A stretch of 64,000 nt of DNA from Heliocidaris tuberculata (GCA_025618425.1 CM046844.1:17235420-17299419); one strand, 5' to 3'; positions 38,868 to 52,020 are shown, numbered from the stretch's first letter. Notes: generated from the sequence alone by a model not told the origin. Made by a program: numbers and translations.

Positions 38868-40763
38868 CAACCGATCAGCGTGGGTTCATAAAATTCCAAT
38901 AAATCATTGAGATTCATTGACCACGGATTCAGACGTAATGCAGTCACAAAGCATACTATACAAAAGCTAAGATCCAATCAAACAGAACAAACATTTGTTT
39001 GACAGAGACAAGATCATGCCTCAATGAACTTGAAAAAAAGACACATCAGTCATTCTTTGCATGTAAGTCGCTAATTTTGAATGACAGGCATTTTGAAGAC
39101 GCAGACTCTTAGCCACTGTCAGTTGCTTAGAGTCTCCCAAGAGAAAAGAATGAGGCGAGAAATTCATGAACTAAATTGACAGAAGCATGTTCAGAAGAGG
39201 GAAAAATTGTAAGAACAGCGAGTCATACAGACAGACACAAAAAGAGAGAGGGGGAGGGAGAGAGACACACATAGAAAGGTGGACAGCGAAAGAGACAGAA
39301 AAGTATACAGAAAAATAAAAAGAAAGGCGAGACAGAGAAAATGAAGGGGGAAAAAAGACAGATAGACACACAGAGATGGGGATGAACAAAAAGATGACTC
39401 AAGTCTGGCACAGTGGCATTTAATAAATAAAAAAAAATGAAAGAAAATGAAAAATCATGATGAAATGATTCAACCCAACTGTGAAATGATAATACTGGCT
39501 TATGAGCAGCAACACAGCATGAAGCCGCAAAAAGATGCTGTTTCAACATCAGACTGCTCAAAATCATCTCATAATAAAGAGAGACACAAGAAAGAGAGCG
39601 CGAGAGTGGGAGAGATGCAATGGATGCATGGAGAGAAATATAGCCTGTTCAGACAAAGGGACAGTTATACGAGATTCGTATAAAGAATCATCGTACATGT
39701 ACAGCAAAACAAGCTTACACACTCAATCATATACAGAAACAAAGATATAAAGAAAGTCTAGTTTTGCGGAGATCAGCTGACAACATATGTCGTTTTGTAC
39801 CAGGTTATGTCACGGACAGAGGCGGAGCGTACAAAATTACACTGATTGGCTACATCAGTGTGCACACACAATAAGCCCCGCCCAGTTATATGGTTTTTGT
39901 ACGATAAAACACTCAGACTACAAGGGAATGCTGATTCTTTATCAAGTTTTTGTTGGAAATGATGCTCAAACATGTGTTCTGCTATGCAACGTTTCATACT
40001 ATGAAAAAAATTAGCTGCTTATCGTATTCATACAGCTATACAGTTTTTTGCATATACATGTAGTGATACGATGAATTTAGGTAGTCTGAATCGGGCTTAG
40101 GACAGATGCGTGCATGGAGAGAAACAGATGAGTCAGGCCTGGCAGAGATTCAGCATTTTGGATCATATGTTTGCTGTTCTTTGATGGGCACCTGTGCACA
40201 TATCTCCAATCATGTTTTCATGCTGAACTGAGATGACAGCTAAATATCTTCAATTTTTTGTGCAAGTCAACATCAAATTTACATGTGGACATGAAACAGT
40301 ATACATGGGAGGCAGAATATTTTTAGTAATCAAAATACATACCTTTCTTCAGTCATCTCACCCGTTTGTTCATAGACAGTTATAGTTATCCAAATTTCTA
40401 TACTGATCAATAATTTTGGGTTAAGGAATGCTGTCTTTTTTGTTGAAATTAAAGACAAGTTGAGTAAAGTTAGATATCATGAAACATGTTTTGTATCAAA
40501 TCTAAAAAAATGTCTCATGAACTCTTCCTTCATTGTACACATCTGTATTAAACATTGATGGCAGTACAACAAATAAAAAGTGAATAAAACATGTTTTCAT
40601 TTGCCAAACCCCTTATTTTCGACAACCCCCCAACTTTCTTTCTCCATCCATACATGTATCTCATTCTATCCAACCCCCCTCCCCCCACCCCCACCCTATG
40701 GGAGCAACCCCAGCCTACATTTTTTAGGTCTATGTGAAATTCCGTAATAAAACATTTTGCATG
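38868..40763. other. No supported feature
   Basis: GA-rich low complexity at 39235-39370. Near 39.8 kb a GATTGGCTACATCAGTGTG inverted motif and a GCCCCGCCC word occur, without a linked gene. Confidence 0.55.
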
Positions 40764-40765
40764 TA

Positions 40766-40955
40766 CAGTCAAACCTGCTTTAGCCACCACGTGTATAGAA
40801 AGACCACCTGTCTATAAAGACCACAATTTTTGTTTCCCTTGAAAAGTGTTTCTCATTGAAACATGTATTAAAGGAACCTGTCCATAAAGACCACCTGCTT
40901 ATAAAGACCGCTTTTCTTGTCTCCCTTGAGTGGTCTTTATAGACAGGTTTCACTG
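40766..40955. mobile_element. Tc1/mariner-like MITE, 190 bp, TA-flanked
   Basis: The ends are CAGTCAAACCTGC and, inverted, CAGTGAAACCTGTCTATAAA. Each is bordered by TA (40764-40765 and 40956-40957). CAGT termini and TA duplications are typical of Tc1/mariner-derived elements. The interior repeats a TATAAAGACCAC word several times. Confidence 0.8.
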
Positions 40956-41840
40956 TACATGTATACTGTTGCATGTGAGTAGCAGAATGATTGAAATCAG
41001 AAAACTTTGGACATACAGGTAAGTATTTATAGAAAGAGGGGACCATGTTTCCTCGATGGTATTCACAATATGCCCTAGAAATGACCCCTCAAACTCCATT
41101 TTTGGCAACTTCCTCCAAATATCAAACCTCTATCAAATCTCATCTAGCATCTTGCCATGACTACATGTCCTGTTTCCATGGAAACCAGAATCTCAAAACT
41201 TCTGATGGGGGGGGGGGGGGGGGGGGATGGCATGAATGTGTATTACAGATACATGTACATGTAGTCCTGCATATTGTGAGTCGAGGTAGCATGGTGATAG
41301 CTATAAGGAGAACTGAAAGGATTTCCCCAATAAAAACTCAATTTTATCATGCTTCCATCCTCTACTTCAAGTCACCACAGACCTGCTCACAACCTGTAGC
41401 TTGACTGGGGAACTCCCTGTGAAAATCCATGTTTCATGCGCATGCAGCTTTGCTTCATTCGAGCAGTAATTCTTCAGATTAGACGCAGTAAAATCCATTT
41501 AGCACGTATCCAATTTCACCTATTAGAAACACGCAGAGTCATGGCGTGTGATTTCGCTGCCTTTAAACATCATTCAGAATTATGGGTTTCCTCCTGAAAA
41601 TGCACGATAAATCTAATGAATTTCACTAATCAAATCTGATTCTAGAATCAAGGAATTGCTCAGGAGCTCTTTGATAAAAAGCTATGTTTGGGTTGTTGCA
41701 AGAGACTATGTGAACATAATAAACAAGAAGTTTCAAAAAAATAAAAACATGACTGCATAACAAGTAGGAATAAATCCATTCACAACTGAGAGAATGAAAA
41801 AGAAAGTAAGAAAGAAGAAATAATGACAGGGAAGAAGAAT

Positions 41841-41866
41841 GAGAGAGAGAGAGAGAGAGAGAGAGA
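41841..41866 (+). repeat. GA microsatellite
   Basis: Thirteen GA units. This is one of only two GA-oriented tracts; most others are CT on this strand. Confidence 0.95.
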
Positions 41867-41927
41867 TCAAGTTTTATCTGTAGACATGTATGTCTCAGCA
41901 TATGTGATGAAGAGAGATTTCTTTTAA

Positions 41928-42501
41928 AGGGCAAACCAACCTTGACAATAAGATGATTTGTGTGAAAGCAGAAAAATAAGAAAAACAGGATGGTGAAAGT
42001 TTGAAAGAAATCAGACAAGGACTGAGAAAGTTATGGATGTTTGAAAAATGAGATCACTACATCTATCTCAAATTGGCAATTTGGTGAGTCAATTGTGACA
42101 TTTTTGTGGACTACTTTCCCATTTGTCGTACACAAAAATATCATTAATTTGCGGTTTTCTTCGAGGCGCTTTTACCCTCAGGGCAGTACTCAAATTATAT
42201 TGGAGATAGCATATTGTTATAGGTCCTCATGAACGAAAAGATCCTACTCAGTAATGCATTTTGAAAAAAGTGACATTTTAGTCATTTTTTGCGTTAGAGC
42301 GAATGGGGGAGTTGTCCACAGCTACATCACGGTGACATTACCTATTCGGCCAATTTGAAATTCCCATATGCATAGTGATTACAACTTTCAAAAATTCCTA
42401 ACTTTCTTGCTTGTCCAATTTCGTTCAAACTTTCACCAATCTGCTACTCTGATTTTTCCTCTTTCTTCCAAAGCAACTTGCTGTAAAGGTTGGATTTCCC
42501 T
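41928..42501. mobile_element. TTAA-flanked foldback MITE, 574 bp
   Basis: The ends AGGGCAAACCAACCTTGAC and its inverse GGTTGGATTTCCCT are flanked by TTAA on both sides (41924-41927 and 42502-42505). The inverted similarity extends about 150-200 bp inward in each arm (for example GGTGAAAGTTTGAA appears in both, inverted). TTAA duplication suggests a piggyBac-type mobiliser. No ORF of note is present. Confidence 0.8.
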
Positions 42502-42505
42502 TTAA

Positions 42506-44794
42506 AGGTATGGCCCTCCAATTAAGTGTATGAGTAGTGACTAGGATTTAAAATTTCTAGACTGTCTTGCTGATCAGACAGACAGACAGACAATCCATGC
42601 TTAAACAGTTGTGGTTTAGGATCCAAACTGCACCCTAACTGCCCCACAACAAAGCAGAAAAGCCCACACAATCTTTCCCCCAATGCACCCCCAACCAACC
42701 TCAACTATGTTCATACACCAGAATCGTTCAGGTTGCCTGGATAAAGACTAAAACTGATTGTGATGGAAACCACCATAATACAAAAGATTTCTTAAATTTC
42801 TTAAATTTACGTCTTACTCAAACTCCCACCAAAGTTTGTGATGATACAATGAAATACAATGAAATTTCTATGAAGTTCTATTCAATATTTAAAAGTGCAT
42901 GCCAGTGCAGGTTTGATATTTTTAATGTTTTTTTTTGCCCAAAATAGAACACAATTTTTCAATATCTTCGTGATAGTCAAGGTTGTTAAGCATTCAATAA
43001 CTTATACTAACTTACACAGGTTGGTAAAAAACAGAGAACATTACACAAAGGTTCAAACGCATAATCAGCTCTTCATACATGTATGTCTGTCCTCAGCATA
43101 AACCCTGTTTCATTTATTCAATGACGATGACTACGCAATAACTTCTAACAATCTATTGATTCATTAACCGTATCTTGCAAAGGGCTAAAAAAAAACTTTT
43201 TTATTCAAATATTGCTATTGACTATAAACACACCTACAGTTTCAGTGAATAGTGACATACATGTAGTACATGTATACCAAAAAATTGGCAGATGAAATAG
43301 TTAACCAGGAGTTACCAGGCAAGATTGCCCAGTACATGTACCTCCTTGGGTTAACTAATTAGCTTAAAGAAAATACAGATAAATGTCATTAACAAAAGGA
43401 AACAGTTCCTTCTCTTTGAAATTTCTATATAACGGTGATTCCTATTACTGTACAGCATACAATGAAATACAAAAATACCTTTATAGTCATTACCAAACTG
43501 GTATTTGAGTTTTATATCTTTTTCTTTCTGTTCACGGTATGTTTTCTTTCAATTTGCAAAAGTGTGTCTGAACAGATGCCAGCAGGGGGTTAGTCCAGCC
43601 ATCTTAACCACAACAAGTGTCCAGTGTTTTGCTTACGAGTGCTGAACTTGAACTTGAATCAGGCCTGGTATGCTGTGTCAAGAGAAGCCGGCATGCAGTC
43701 TACCACTTCATCAGAGGAGGAAAAAAAAGTCCTGCTGAAGTTTCTCTTTTCCAAACTTATTCACTTCCAACTTTTGGAATAGAAGAAAGAGTCTTTCTCC
43801 AATGTCTGCATATATTATTACTAATTCAATTGTGATAACGAATAGCCAGTCTGTTCTGATTATTCCAGTGGGCATTTACTTTTTCCCCCTTATTTAGGTC
43901 AAGAAAGGAACTGTTGTTGAAAGAAGTATATACACCATTGTTCGTAATCATAAATAACTGTCATCTACAACGAAATCCTTTGTCATGGGAATGTATTCAT
44001 TAAACATCTGGTACATGTGGTACATTCCAAATAATTATACATATCAACTATTCATTTGGACTGGCATACTATTTGCATCAACTTTTTCATTTGTGTCAAA
44101 AGCTTTCTCTCAGTCTGTGGTCTTCTTGATCTCAATGAATAACATCGAATCCGAAGTTGTCTCAATGAGTGCAAAATCAAAATACATATACCAAACTAAT
44201 TCCATATTCTTTGATTTATTGAAAGAGGCTGAGATACATAGACCAGTTAAGACATTTATTAAGAAACAAAATTCACCATTAACTACATGATCTAAACTGC
44301 AAGAATTCCATGAGTTGCCTGTATACCTATTGTCTTTTCTCCTAAGATTTGACCCAATTCTACCCTAAACTTTACCATTCACAAACACTGCCCTTCATCC
44401 ACTATTTTGAAATTCAATCATTTGTTGATTCAATGAAATGTAATCAACCAATCTCCTATTATTCCCCTTTCTTTTTCAGCATGTATCCTCAAAGAAATTC
44501 TTCTTTGTTCCCCTGTTCTTTGTCTAAACTATCCTTGTTTTTTTTTCTTCTTCAAAGTATTTTAACTCAAAATAATTTTTTTTAACGCTAGAGCCAATTT
44601 TTAAGCATACTCAGTAGATAAACATGTCATTACTTTGAAATACTGAAGTCCTACCTACTTATCTCAAGCAGTCATCAAGCAATAGTTGCTTGTGTCACAA
44701 TAATAACAGTTGTTTATTGAAATGCCTATAAGCTTGACACAAAGTTCATTAAACTTGAAATACAGCCAACATTAACTAAGATACTATGAACTGT
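42506..44794. other. No supported feature
   Basis: Several TACATGTA words; nothing else recognised. Confidence 0.6.
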
Positions 44795-45255
44795 TATGGG
44801 ATAAACCCCAACCCCCTTTATACTCCACCCAGTCATCCAGAACCCCATTATAAGACAACCCCAACCCTCTTCTCCACCCATATCTTACCCTACCCCCTTG
44901 TGGGACAACCCCAACCCCCTTTATCCATCCCATCTCATCCCCAGTGCCCCATGGGACAACCCCAAACTCTCTTCCCCCTCTCCCATTTCACCCCCCCTCC
45001 CATTTCACCCCAACCCCCTCCCATTTCACCCCAACCCCCTCCCATTTCACCCCAACCCCCTTATGCATAATATCCCTGACCCTTTTTTTTTCTGTGTTCA
45101 AAATATTTTGAAGAAATAGTTAGGATGGCCGAGTTCAGCTTTCACTTGTCACACCTACATCACTCCTATAGATCCACGCACCTTCCTCTAGCCCCATAGC
45201 GGACCGATCCCAACCCTCTTTCTCCACCCCCATCTCACCCCCAACCCCCTGAAGT
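44795..45255 (+). repeat. C-rich minisatellite array
   Basis: GGGACAACCCCAACCCCCTT-type blocks recur about every 52 bp from 44799 to 44953, then CCCATTTCACCCCAACCCCC repeats three to four times (44981-45062). A further related block lies at 45199-45252 after a unique 130-bp stretch. Confidence 0.85.
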
Positions 45256-46054
45256 CAAATCAAAGTAGAAGACATCATGAATAGATCAGTGGATATTTGT
45301 GGAGGCAACAGACCGTGAAATATTCCATATTTTCAATAATCGAGTTCCTCCTCTTTAAGCCCAACAATGACCAAAGGGACTATTCAAAGATCAGTTTCAG
45401 GTCCTCGGTTGGTCTCATTTCCAGGCAGAGATGTGAAAATCTTCAACAATTTCAGGGGTAAATCACACCTTACCGCTTCATCAGGTATGTATAGAAGCTG
45501 CGTCTACAATTACATGTAGGTACGCTGTTCCACAAAACAGAGCACCTTATAATTTTTTTTAAATGTTTTGTTTCAAATGTTTTCCACAGCTTCAAGCTTA
45601 AAGGAGACTGATGTACCCAGAAGAAGAATAAAATCAAGTTATCTGAAACTAACTGCCTCTTATGGCTTGTAGAAAATACATGTTTTACATATTATATTCT
45701 TAAAAATTATTATTGTTGCCATAATTATTAAGTGCATGATTTTTATTTTAAAAATAAGTAAATGGCGCTAATAGACCTTTGTTCTACCTTTTTTTTATTA
45801 AATTTATATCGACTGTATGACCATGCCTTCCAACACATCTTGAAAATGTCCCCCAAACTGCAAATCAAAACATTTCCAACTGGGTTAATACATTTGATAT
45901 AGATGATATTGATATGATTTAAGTAAGCAGGCCTCATGAGCGAGGCTAGGACCCACCTCACACATCTGGTTCTAGTTTGATGCAGGGTGAGATCCAGAGG
46001 GCCGATCAGGATGTCATATTTTCAGGCAGGGTGACGAGAGACAGTTTAGTTCAT

Positions 46055-46535
46055 AGGGCACCCTGTGGACTTTCCTCTCTGATTCCTACCAGCTTGTCTC
46101 CATTGATCGGATCAAATGCAATCAAATCTACATGTATAGTCCCACTCATATACAATGGTGTTAGTAATTAAGCCTCCAGAAACATATCAGAATTAAAATT
46201 AACTCTAAATCAGTGATGATTAATCTGAAGTTTTATAGAAGTTTTTTTTTGCAGGACAAAAAAGGATTGGAGAGGATTTGAGTTCGTATAGCAAGCACCC
46301 CCTGTGGACCTGATTTCAAACAGCTTATCCCTATCAATCTGATAATATATAATCAAATCTATATGTAGTCCCGCTCATACACAATGGTGTCAGCAATTAA
46401 GCAACTGCCAACTAAGGCTACATGATGTACACGTAGTCCCATTCAGACATGATGGTGCTAGTAAATACGCCTCAGGCAACCTAGACTGCGTGTCGTTCCA
46501 CTTAAATGCTTGGTGCAAGTAACTAAGCCTGCGGC
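46055..46535 (+). repeat. Nested tandem repeat with AGTCCCACTCATAC cores
   Basis: AGTCCCACTCATATACAATG (46138), AGTCCCGCTCATACACAATG (46366), AGTCCCATTCAGACATGATG (46434) and a weaker fourth (46495) are each followed by GGTG-T/C-AGTAATTAAGCC-like sequence. Larger blocks starting CCTGTGGAC repeat about 235 bp apart. Confidence 0.8.
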
Positions 46536-47734
46536 ATAATATCAGGATAATAATCAATCCCAAATCTGCATGATGATTAATCCCAAAATAGCCTCGATTC
46601 TCATAGGGTTAGGAACTTCATTGTGGCTGCTGCCACTAGAAAAAAAAGTTAAAGTACCTACAAATTAGAAGTTCATAGACACAAACATCTGAAAGATCTT
46701 ACAATACCCCCAATGGGCTCTTGCCACTCTACACTTACAATTCTCCATCTTTTTTTTTTTTTTTTTAATTTTATAAAGTGAATTGTCAAAAACAAGATAC
46801 AGCTGTACTCTTCTTTTTTTATGGAATAATCATTCAAAATTAGAGGGTCATTGTCAATTTCAGAGGGTCATATATGCCCTTGGACTAGACTACCTTGGAC
46901 CCCTGTTACAATTTAGCCCAGCCTGTGGACCAATCATTCACCAAAGAAGTCGAAAGCCACTATACGGTTGACTAAGAAAATCAAGGGGTTCCAAAAAATG
47001 GAGTCTTAGCAACTCCTATAATTCATGGGCTTGCAGCTTTACCTCTGTACCATCAAATGACAGTCCAGAGGAAGTCACGCATTACGGGAAACTTTGACCG
47101 AAGCGGCAAAGCAGCCTTCGGTACATGTTGCCATGGCTATGCATGCATATACAACGTGGCTGACTGGCTGTTGCAAGCTTCTCTGATGAACCAAAAACTT
47201 CCTGTCCAGAAATTCCAGATGTTCCGTTCTGTCATATTTTTTTTTTCAAAGTGGATTTAAGAAGATTAAGGGTGAAGCAAAAGATTACCCATCTCGCGTT
47301 TGATCCTGGAAATTGGAAGGCTTGTAGTTGACTTTGGCCCGGAATAAATATTTGATGGAAAACTTTATCGTCCATAAGGCTGACTTTATGCCCTTAAAAA
47401 AATTGTACCAGGATGTGGAAATTTGATGACCTTTGGGGAATTCCTGAAAGGTTATAAAGTTTTGAGGTTACAGCAAATGTCCTGTCTATAACCTGTAGAT
47501 ATCATTTTAATGTGAGTCTGACAAACAGTGCTCCAAATATAAGGATCTATATTTCCTTTTACAATACCAACAAGTTTGAATTATGGAGGCATAAAAAATG
47601 GAAATTTGTCATTAAGATTATTATCACTCTTTCCTTCTCAAGATCACATATTGCCATGTCTACATATATTTTTCTCTCAAATAAGCAAACCTTTTTTTGT
47701 TTAATCTGGCTGTTGAAAATTTGGAATTGATAAT

Positions 47735-47806
47735 GTCTAAGAGCCAGATTGACATTAATTCTAACAAAATATTACAATGGAGTTAATGCCCTTCTAACTC
47801 TCCCAA
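47735..47806. repeat. Hairpin-family element
   Basis: The left arm AAGAGCCAGATTGACATTAA and the right arm GAGTTAATGCCCTTCTAACT pair with several mismatches. Confidence 0.65.
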
Positions 47807-48599
47807 ATTACCTAGATTACAACACATAGCTTACAGCATATATTATGACAGGAAACATATGCCTTGACTGAAAATTTTGAAGGAATCTGGCACTAACGAG
47901 AGTAAAGAATGGGGCCTCCAAATTTAACCTCTGGAACCCCCCCCCCCCCCTACCCCCAAAAAAAAAAAATCAACAAGGGGGGGCCTATGTACCCATACCC
48001 TAAAGATTTCAATTCAGACTTCTTATAATGAACGTTACTGTGGAGCCCAATTTTTTTTAGAAGCTAGAACTTTACTGCTTTCTGTCCAAGGCATATCATC
48101 ATACTAAATACACTCGGGAGCTCTCTCAAGTTTGGGGTTAAGTTATATGATATTATCCTTAGTCTGAAGGATGAAAATCTTAACAATTCCTTCCTTTTCG
48201 TGAGTGACAACCGTTTGGATGATAACGATGGCCCTGATTGGTTCCGTCAGATGGACTTATTAGATTAGGTCATCCATTCCATCTCACTGCAGGACACTAG
48301 CATAACCAAGCTGCAAGATCAAGAACTGACCGACAAGAAGACTCGCTTTTCGTATTCAGAGAATAATCCTTCTTTGTAATTTCTCCTTCTTTTTTTCAAT
48401 GTTCAACCAAAGTCTACTCTGCTCTGGGGTCCACCAATCGAATTTCCCAATTCTCCTTCTTGATTAAAATTGTTTTCAATAATGATACATATCATAAATA
48501 AGCGGAAAGCCCTTGAATCTTTCTTCATCCTTTTCTTTCCGTGAGGAAAATTAACAAAACCTATTTTTCAAGTATGTCCTTACAGATTAATTGAAATGT

Positions 48600-48650
48600 A
48601 ATACATTAAAATATTTTGCCTTTATCAACTTAACCTTAATATTTTGCAGA
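48600..48650 (+). repeat. Dispersed repeat, first copy
   Basis: ACATTAAAATATTTTGCCTTTATCAACTTAACCT-like sequence recurs at 49254-49300 with one base change in the first 30 (TTTTG to TTATG). Confidence 0.7.
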
Positions 48651-49253
48651 GGGGTTCTATATTTCATGCAGTATTTGAATTCATACTTAGTAAATGTAGG
48701 AGAGGGGTGGTAAAGTAGAAATATAGGCCTACTTCTTTCCCACAGATACAGGCTGCCTGTCAATTTTCACATAAGCCCTATAAAGGGTGGAATATAGATC
48801 TACATGTAGGCCTTCAGAACCAAAGTCCATGATCGACACTAGTTGTAGCCTGCCATTCCCTGTGAACGATTTGTGAATTTAAAGGTCAAATGGAAGAATA
48901 ATATCCCCGCCCTTTTATTATTCAACTCTGCAAAACAGGTGTGAATTCATTTGATTTAAAACAATATTTTGATTATGGCATGTATTGAGTATGATTTATT
49001 TTCTTGGCTTGAAGATGAACCCTGTATACTGCAGGGTCACCTATTACTCTCTCATATCCACATATCGGAGTAAACTAAGTCTTTTTCTAGACTGAGAAGT
49101 CTGCTTAATGCACCAAGCTGGACTGTCCAGAAGATACACCCCTCCATCCCCCATCCCCCTCCCCCCGAAAAAAAAAAAGTGAAAGGGCCGTCATTGATAA
49201 CAGACCTGCGAATTCCTTGACAATATAAGTAAAATGGGGAAAAAAATTTAAAC

Positions 49254-49325
49254 ACATTAAAATATTATGCCTTTATCAACTTAACCTCAAATCAACTTAC
49301 CCTCAAAATTTAAACATTAAAATAA
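49254..49325 (+). repeat. Dispersed repeat, second copy with internal tandem
   Basis: This copy of the 48600 repeat continues into a short direct repeat, ATCAACTTAACCTCAAA / ATCAACTTACCCTCAAA. Confidence 0.7.
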
Positions 49326-50171
49326 TAAAAGAAGTATTAAGTAGATGGCGTCAATAGTTGGAACTGGATTGTACACAAAAAATCTGAACAAATCTCTCAC
49401 TTTAGTACGTGTATGTCCACCTCAGTTGTGTACATGCACATCACAATAAAAAGACAAAAAACTTTAATCATTCAACAAAATTTCAAGCTCCCTTTTTCTC
49501 CTGAATCGAAACCAGTGTGTGTTAAATTTCTAAAAAAATATGAGCACACTATGTTCACATCTATGGAAGATTGGCAATCAAGATAACATAGGCCAGGAAC
49601 TATAAATGACTGTCGGACCATTGTTTCATTACCACATCCTGCCACTATCAGTTATATCTTGTCCTTTTTTATAAAATCTTAACCAGGGGCTCACTGGATC
49701 GCTTCGACTGGGGGGTGTTGGACTGAATTTGCTGACAAGAGAGCTTAAAATCCCCCCTCCCCCCCCCCCCAAAAAAAAAAAAAAAAAAAAAATGGAAAAA
49801 AAAGATAGAATAATCACCTGATGACTCATCAAAATTTTACCAACCACCTATAAGAATTTTTTTTTTTTTTCATTGGGGGTCACATTCCCTGACACAATTT
49901 TTATCAACACCCTATTAAGCCTCAAACTCTATGTCATCCATCGCTCATTTGGATATGGGAAGGGGATCAAAAGCAACGTGAGTGATGATGTCTGAGTGAT
50001 GATGCACCAAAAACTTGATTCTAGATTTAACATGATCTACAACATTACATGTAGGCCTATTTAAGCCTTCATTATTCTTAACAAAAAGAAAATTGAACCA
50101 CTAACGTATGAACAGAATTACAAGCACGGACATGACAGCGAATGGTAATTTCTCGCGCTGAAGAAACTTAC

Positions 50172-50281
50172 GATATTGGCAGCCCGATTCACCGTTGAGC
50201 CTGGACCAGCCGTGACAGCATTTGTATTTCGTCTCGTATGTCCTCTCATACACAATGCGATATGACGTGTAGTAGGCCGTT
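50172..50281 (-). CDS. MEGF6-like EMI-domain gene, exon coding the second half of the EMI domain
   Basis: This 110-nt exon continues the exon at 55778-55915 in frame. One base completes the Arg codon, followed by 36 codons reading TAYYTSYRIVY, then KYKCCHGWS and ESGCQY, then one base of the next codon (phase 1 out). The YRxxY motif and the double cysteine followed by xGW are the hallmark of the C-terminal half of EMI domains, and the last cysteine completes a seven-cysteine module. The acceptor is TTTCTCTTGCAG and the donor GTAAGT is perfect. The product should be extracellular. MEGF6-type proteins continue with EGF-like repeats, so the next exon should start a CxxxxC EGF module, but I see none to the left within this window. 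No signs of pseudogenisation: there are no stops and the splice sites are intact. Confidence 0.86.
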
Positions 50282-51887
50282 CTGCAAGAGAAATTACATA
50301 GTTTATTCGTTTAGATTAGACATTTAGAGCTAAATCCTTAATTACATGAATTACATGAATGCAATGAACATATGAAATTTAGATATACAGAAAACAATAT
50401 ACGTAAGTGATCGTATATTATACTATAATAAGGAACATAAAACTCACTTTCGCCACGATTTCTTGTTACTGGAGCTAGCCGCATATACTTTAATAGCCTC
50501 TTACAAGCTACTTTTCTTTTGAGATTTTACTTTGTTTCAGTTTGTTTATTGTATTTACGATTATACGTCTGAAAAACTGTGAAATCTTTAGTACGATGAC
50601 GTAAAATTGAGATAATATCAAAATTGTGAGAATATCTTGATTTGATTTCATGATCGTAAACAAAATATAATCATTCATGACCTGGCTCTAAGCACGACAG
50701 TTTCCACAAAAAAATAAAACGACTAGGAAGAACCAGGCTGACTTTTACTTGTATGAAATCCACTGACAGTCTAGAGTTCAGTGTATGAAATCCACCTGTT
50801 ACCACAAAGTTTGGTATCGGTATCCTGCTCAAGATTTTACCCCAATACTTTTTTTCCCCCAAAAAAAAAGTTAATGACGTGAGGGCCAACAACCCGCTTG
50901 ACATTTATAAGTCATTTTCTGTAAATTTAAGTTTGGACGCTGTGAATTTTGTACTCTGTCATCAAAAACACAACCGTAGGAAAATACTGACTTCATTTGA
51001 GTTTTGACGTTAAGATTAAATTAGAAACCTTGAACTCAGAATGAGGGCCAGAGGGTACGTACTGTATCAGGCAACAAAAAAATGACCCTACCAAATTAGC
51101 TCTTGCCTTGATCCTCCGAAATAGAATAATTGAACTTTTTAAACAGGTTTTCTCTCCTTTATAAGAATAGTGAAGTACACAAACCGTTAATGATAGAATG
51201 GTATACCATTTTTAGTTACGGTTTTCAGCAATCTGACGAACGTCTCAAACGATCTTTATTTAGACATTTTCTCTTTTTCATATTCTGTCTTATATAATTT
51301 CCACTTTATGTCTCATAATTTTGCATGTTTGCATACGATCCTATTTATAATGTATTATCATCTATTTCTTCTTTGCCTTTTCCTTCTTATGAAGGAACTA
51401 AGCTCCCTGTTCCTATTGATGTCAAGATGTTTCGTAATTATATAGCCCCTCCTTTTCTTCTCTCTCTCTACTTGGGTTTATCTGTTTTATCGTATCTTCT
51501 TTTTTTTAAATCTTGAACGGAGGAAATCAGTCGGCACTTGAAATGCCTTATTACCTAATTCTCCAACCATAATACAAAAAAGAACAAGACAAAATATTCA
51601 GAATACAATACAGCCTTTGTGTCAATTTGGACCTGACATCCGAGAGAAAGGGTAGCAGCTCTAATTCAAAATGGCGGCGATCGGACCCCCATGAAGGCGA
51701 ACGTGACTATGTTTAAAAATACCGTAGCACCATGCTGATAATTTCATGTTGGTAGCCCACCACGTCGAGCTTATTAGCTGAAAATTTACACTAAGCGACT
51801 TTGGCTATTAAAACATCAGGTGCATGTCATTATCAATATCGTGGTAGCCTGTAGTAAGTTCTGATTGATTTGCAACCTCTGTGGAGA

Positions 51888-52020
51888 GTTTCATCAAGTG
51901 TCTTGTCAGTGATTTTTACTGACAAATTTGCCCTCAGCCAATCAGATGCAAGGATTTCAGTAGCTTATAACAGTTATTGTAACTTGTCATTGATGCCAAG
52001 TTTTATGAAACAGGGCCCTG
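51888..52020. mobile_element. MITE-like repeat ending GTTTCAT / ATGAAACAGGGCCC
   Basis: The left GTTTCATCAAGTG and right TTTTATGAAACAGGGCCC are imperfect inverted ends. Inside is TTGTCAGT-N7-ACTGACAA (51903-51925). Repeats ending in GGGCCCTGTTTCAT are, from memory, common in marine deuterostome genomes. Confidence 0.5.

Larger units (their letters stand above)
47807..50171. other. Downstream side of the EMI exon; no EGF exon recognised
   Basis: Read on the minus strand this should be intron following the exon at 50172. It contains C14 and C12 runs and the dispersed repeat at 48600/49254. I searched by eye for EGF-type CxC and NGG motifs and found none. Confidence 0.55.

Noticed and set aside
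39785..39910. Promoter with CCAAT-like and GC-box words
   Set aside because: No gene starts nearby, and the words fall in an imperfect inverted repeat that may be mobile-element sequence.
44786..45119. Pro/His-rich frames
   Set aside because: Product of the C-rich minisatellite array.
48063..48270. 66-codon + strand frame without ATG, ending DDNDGPDWFRQMDLLD
   Set aside because: Compositionally protein-like, but without an acceptor at its left edge and unlike any family I know.
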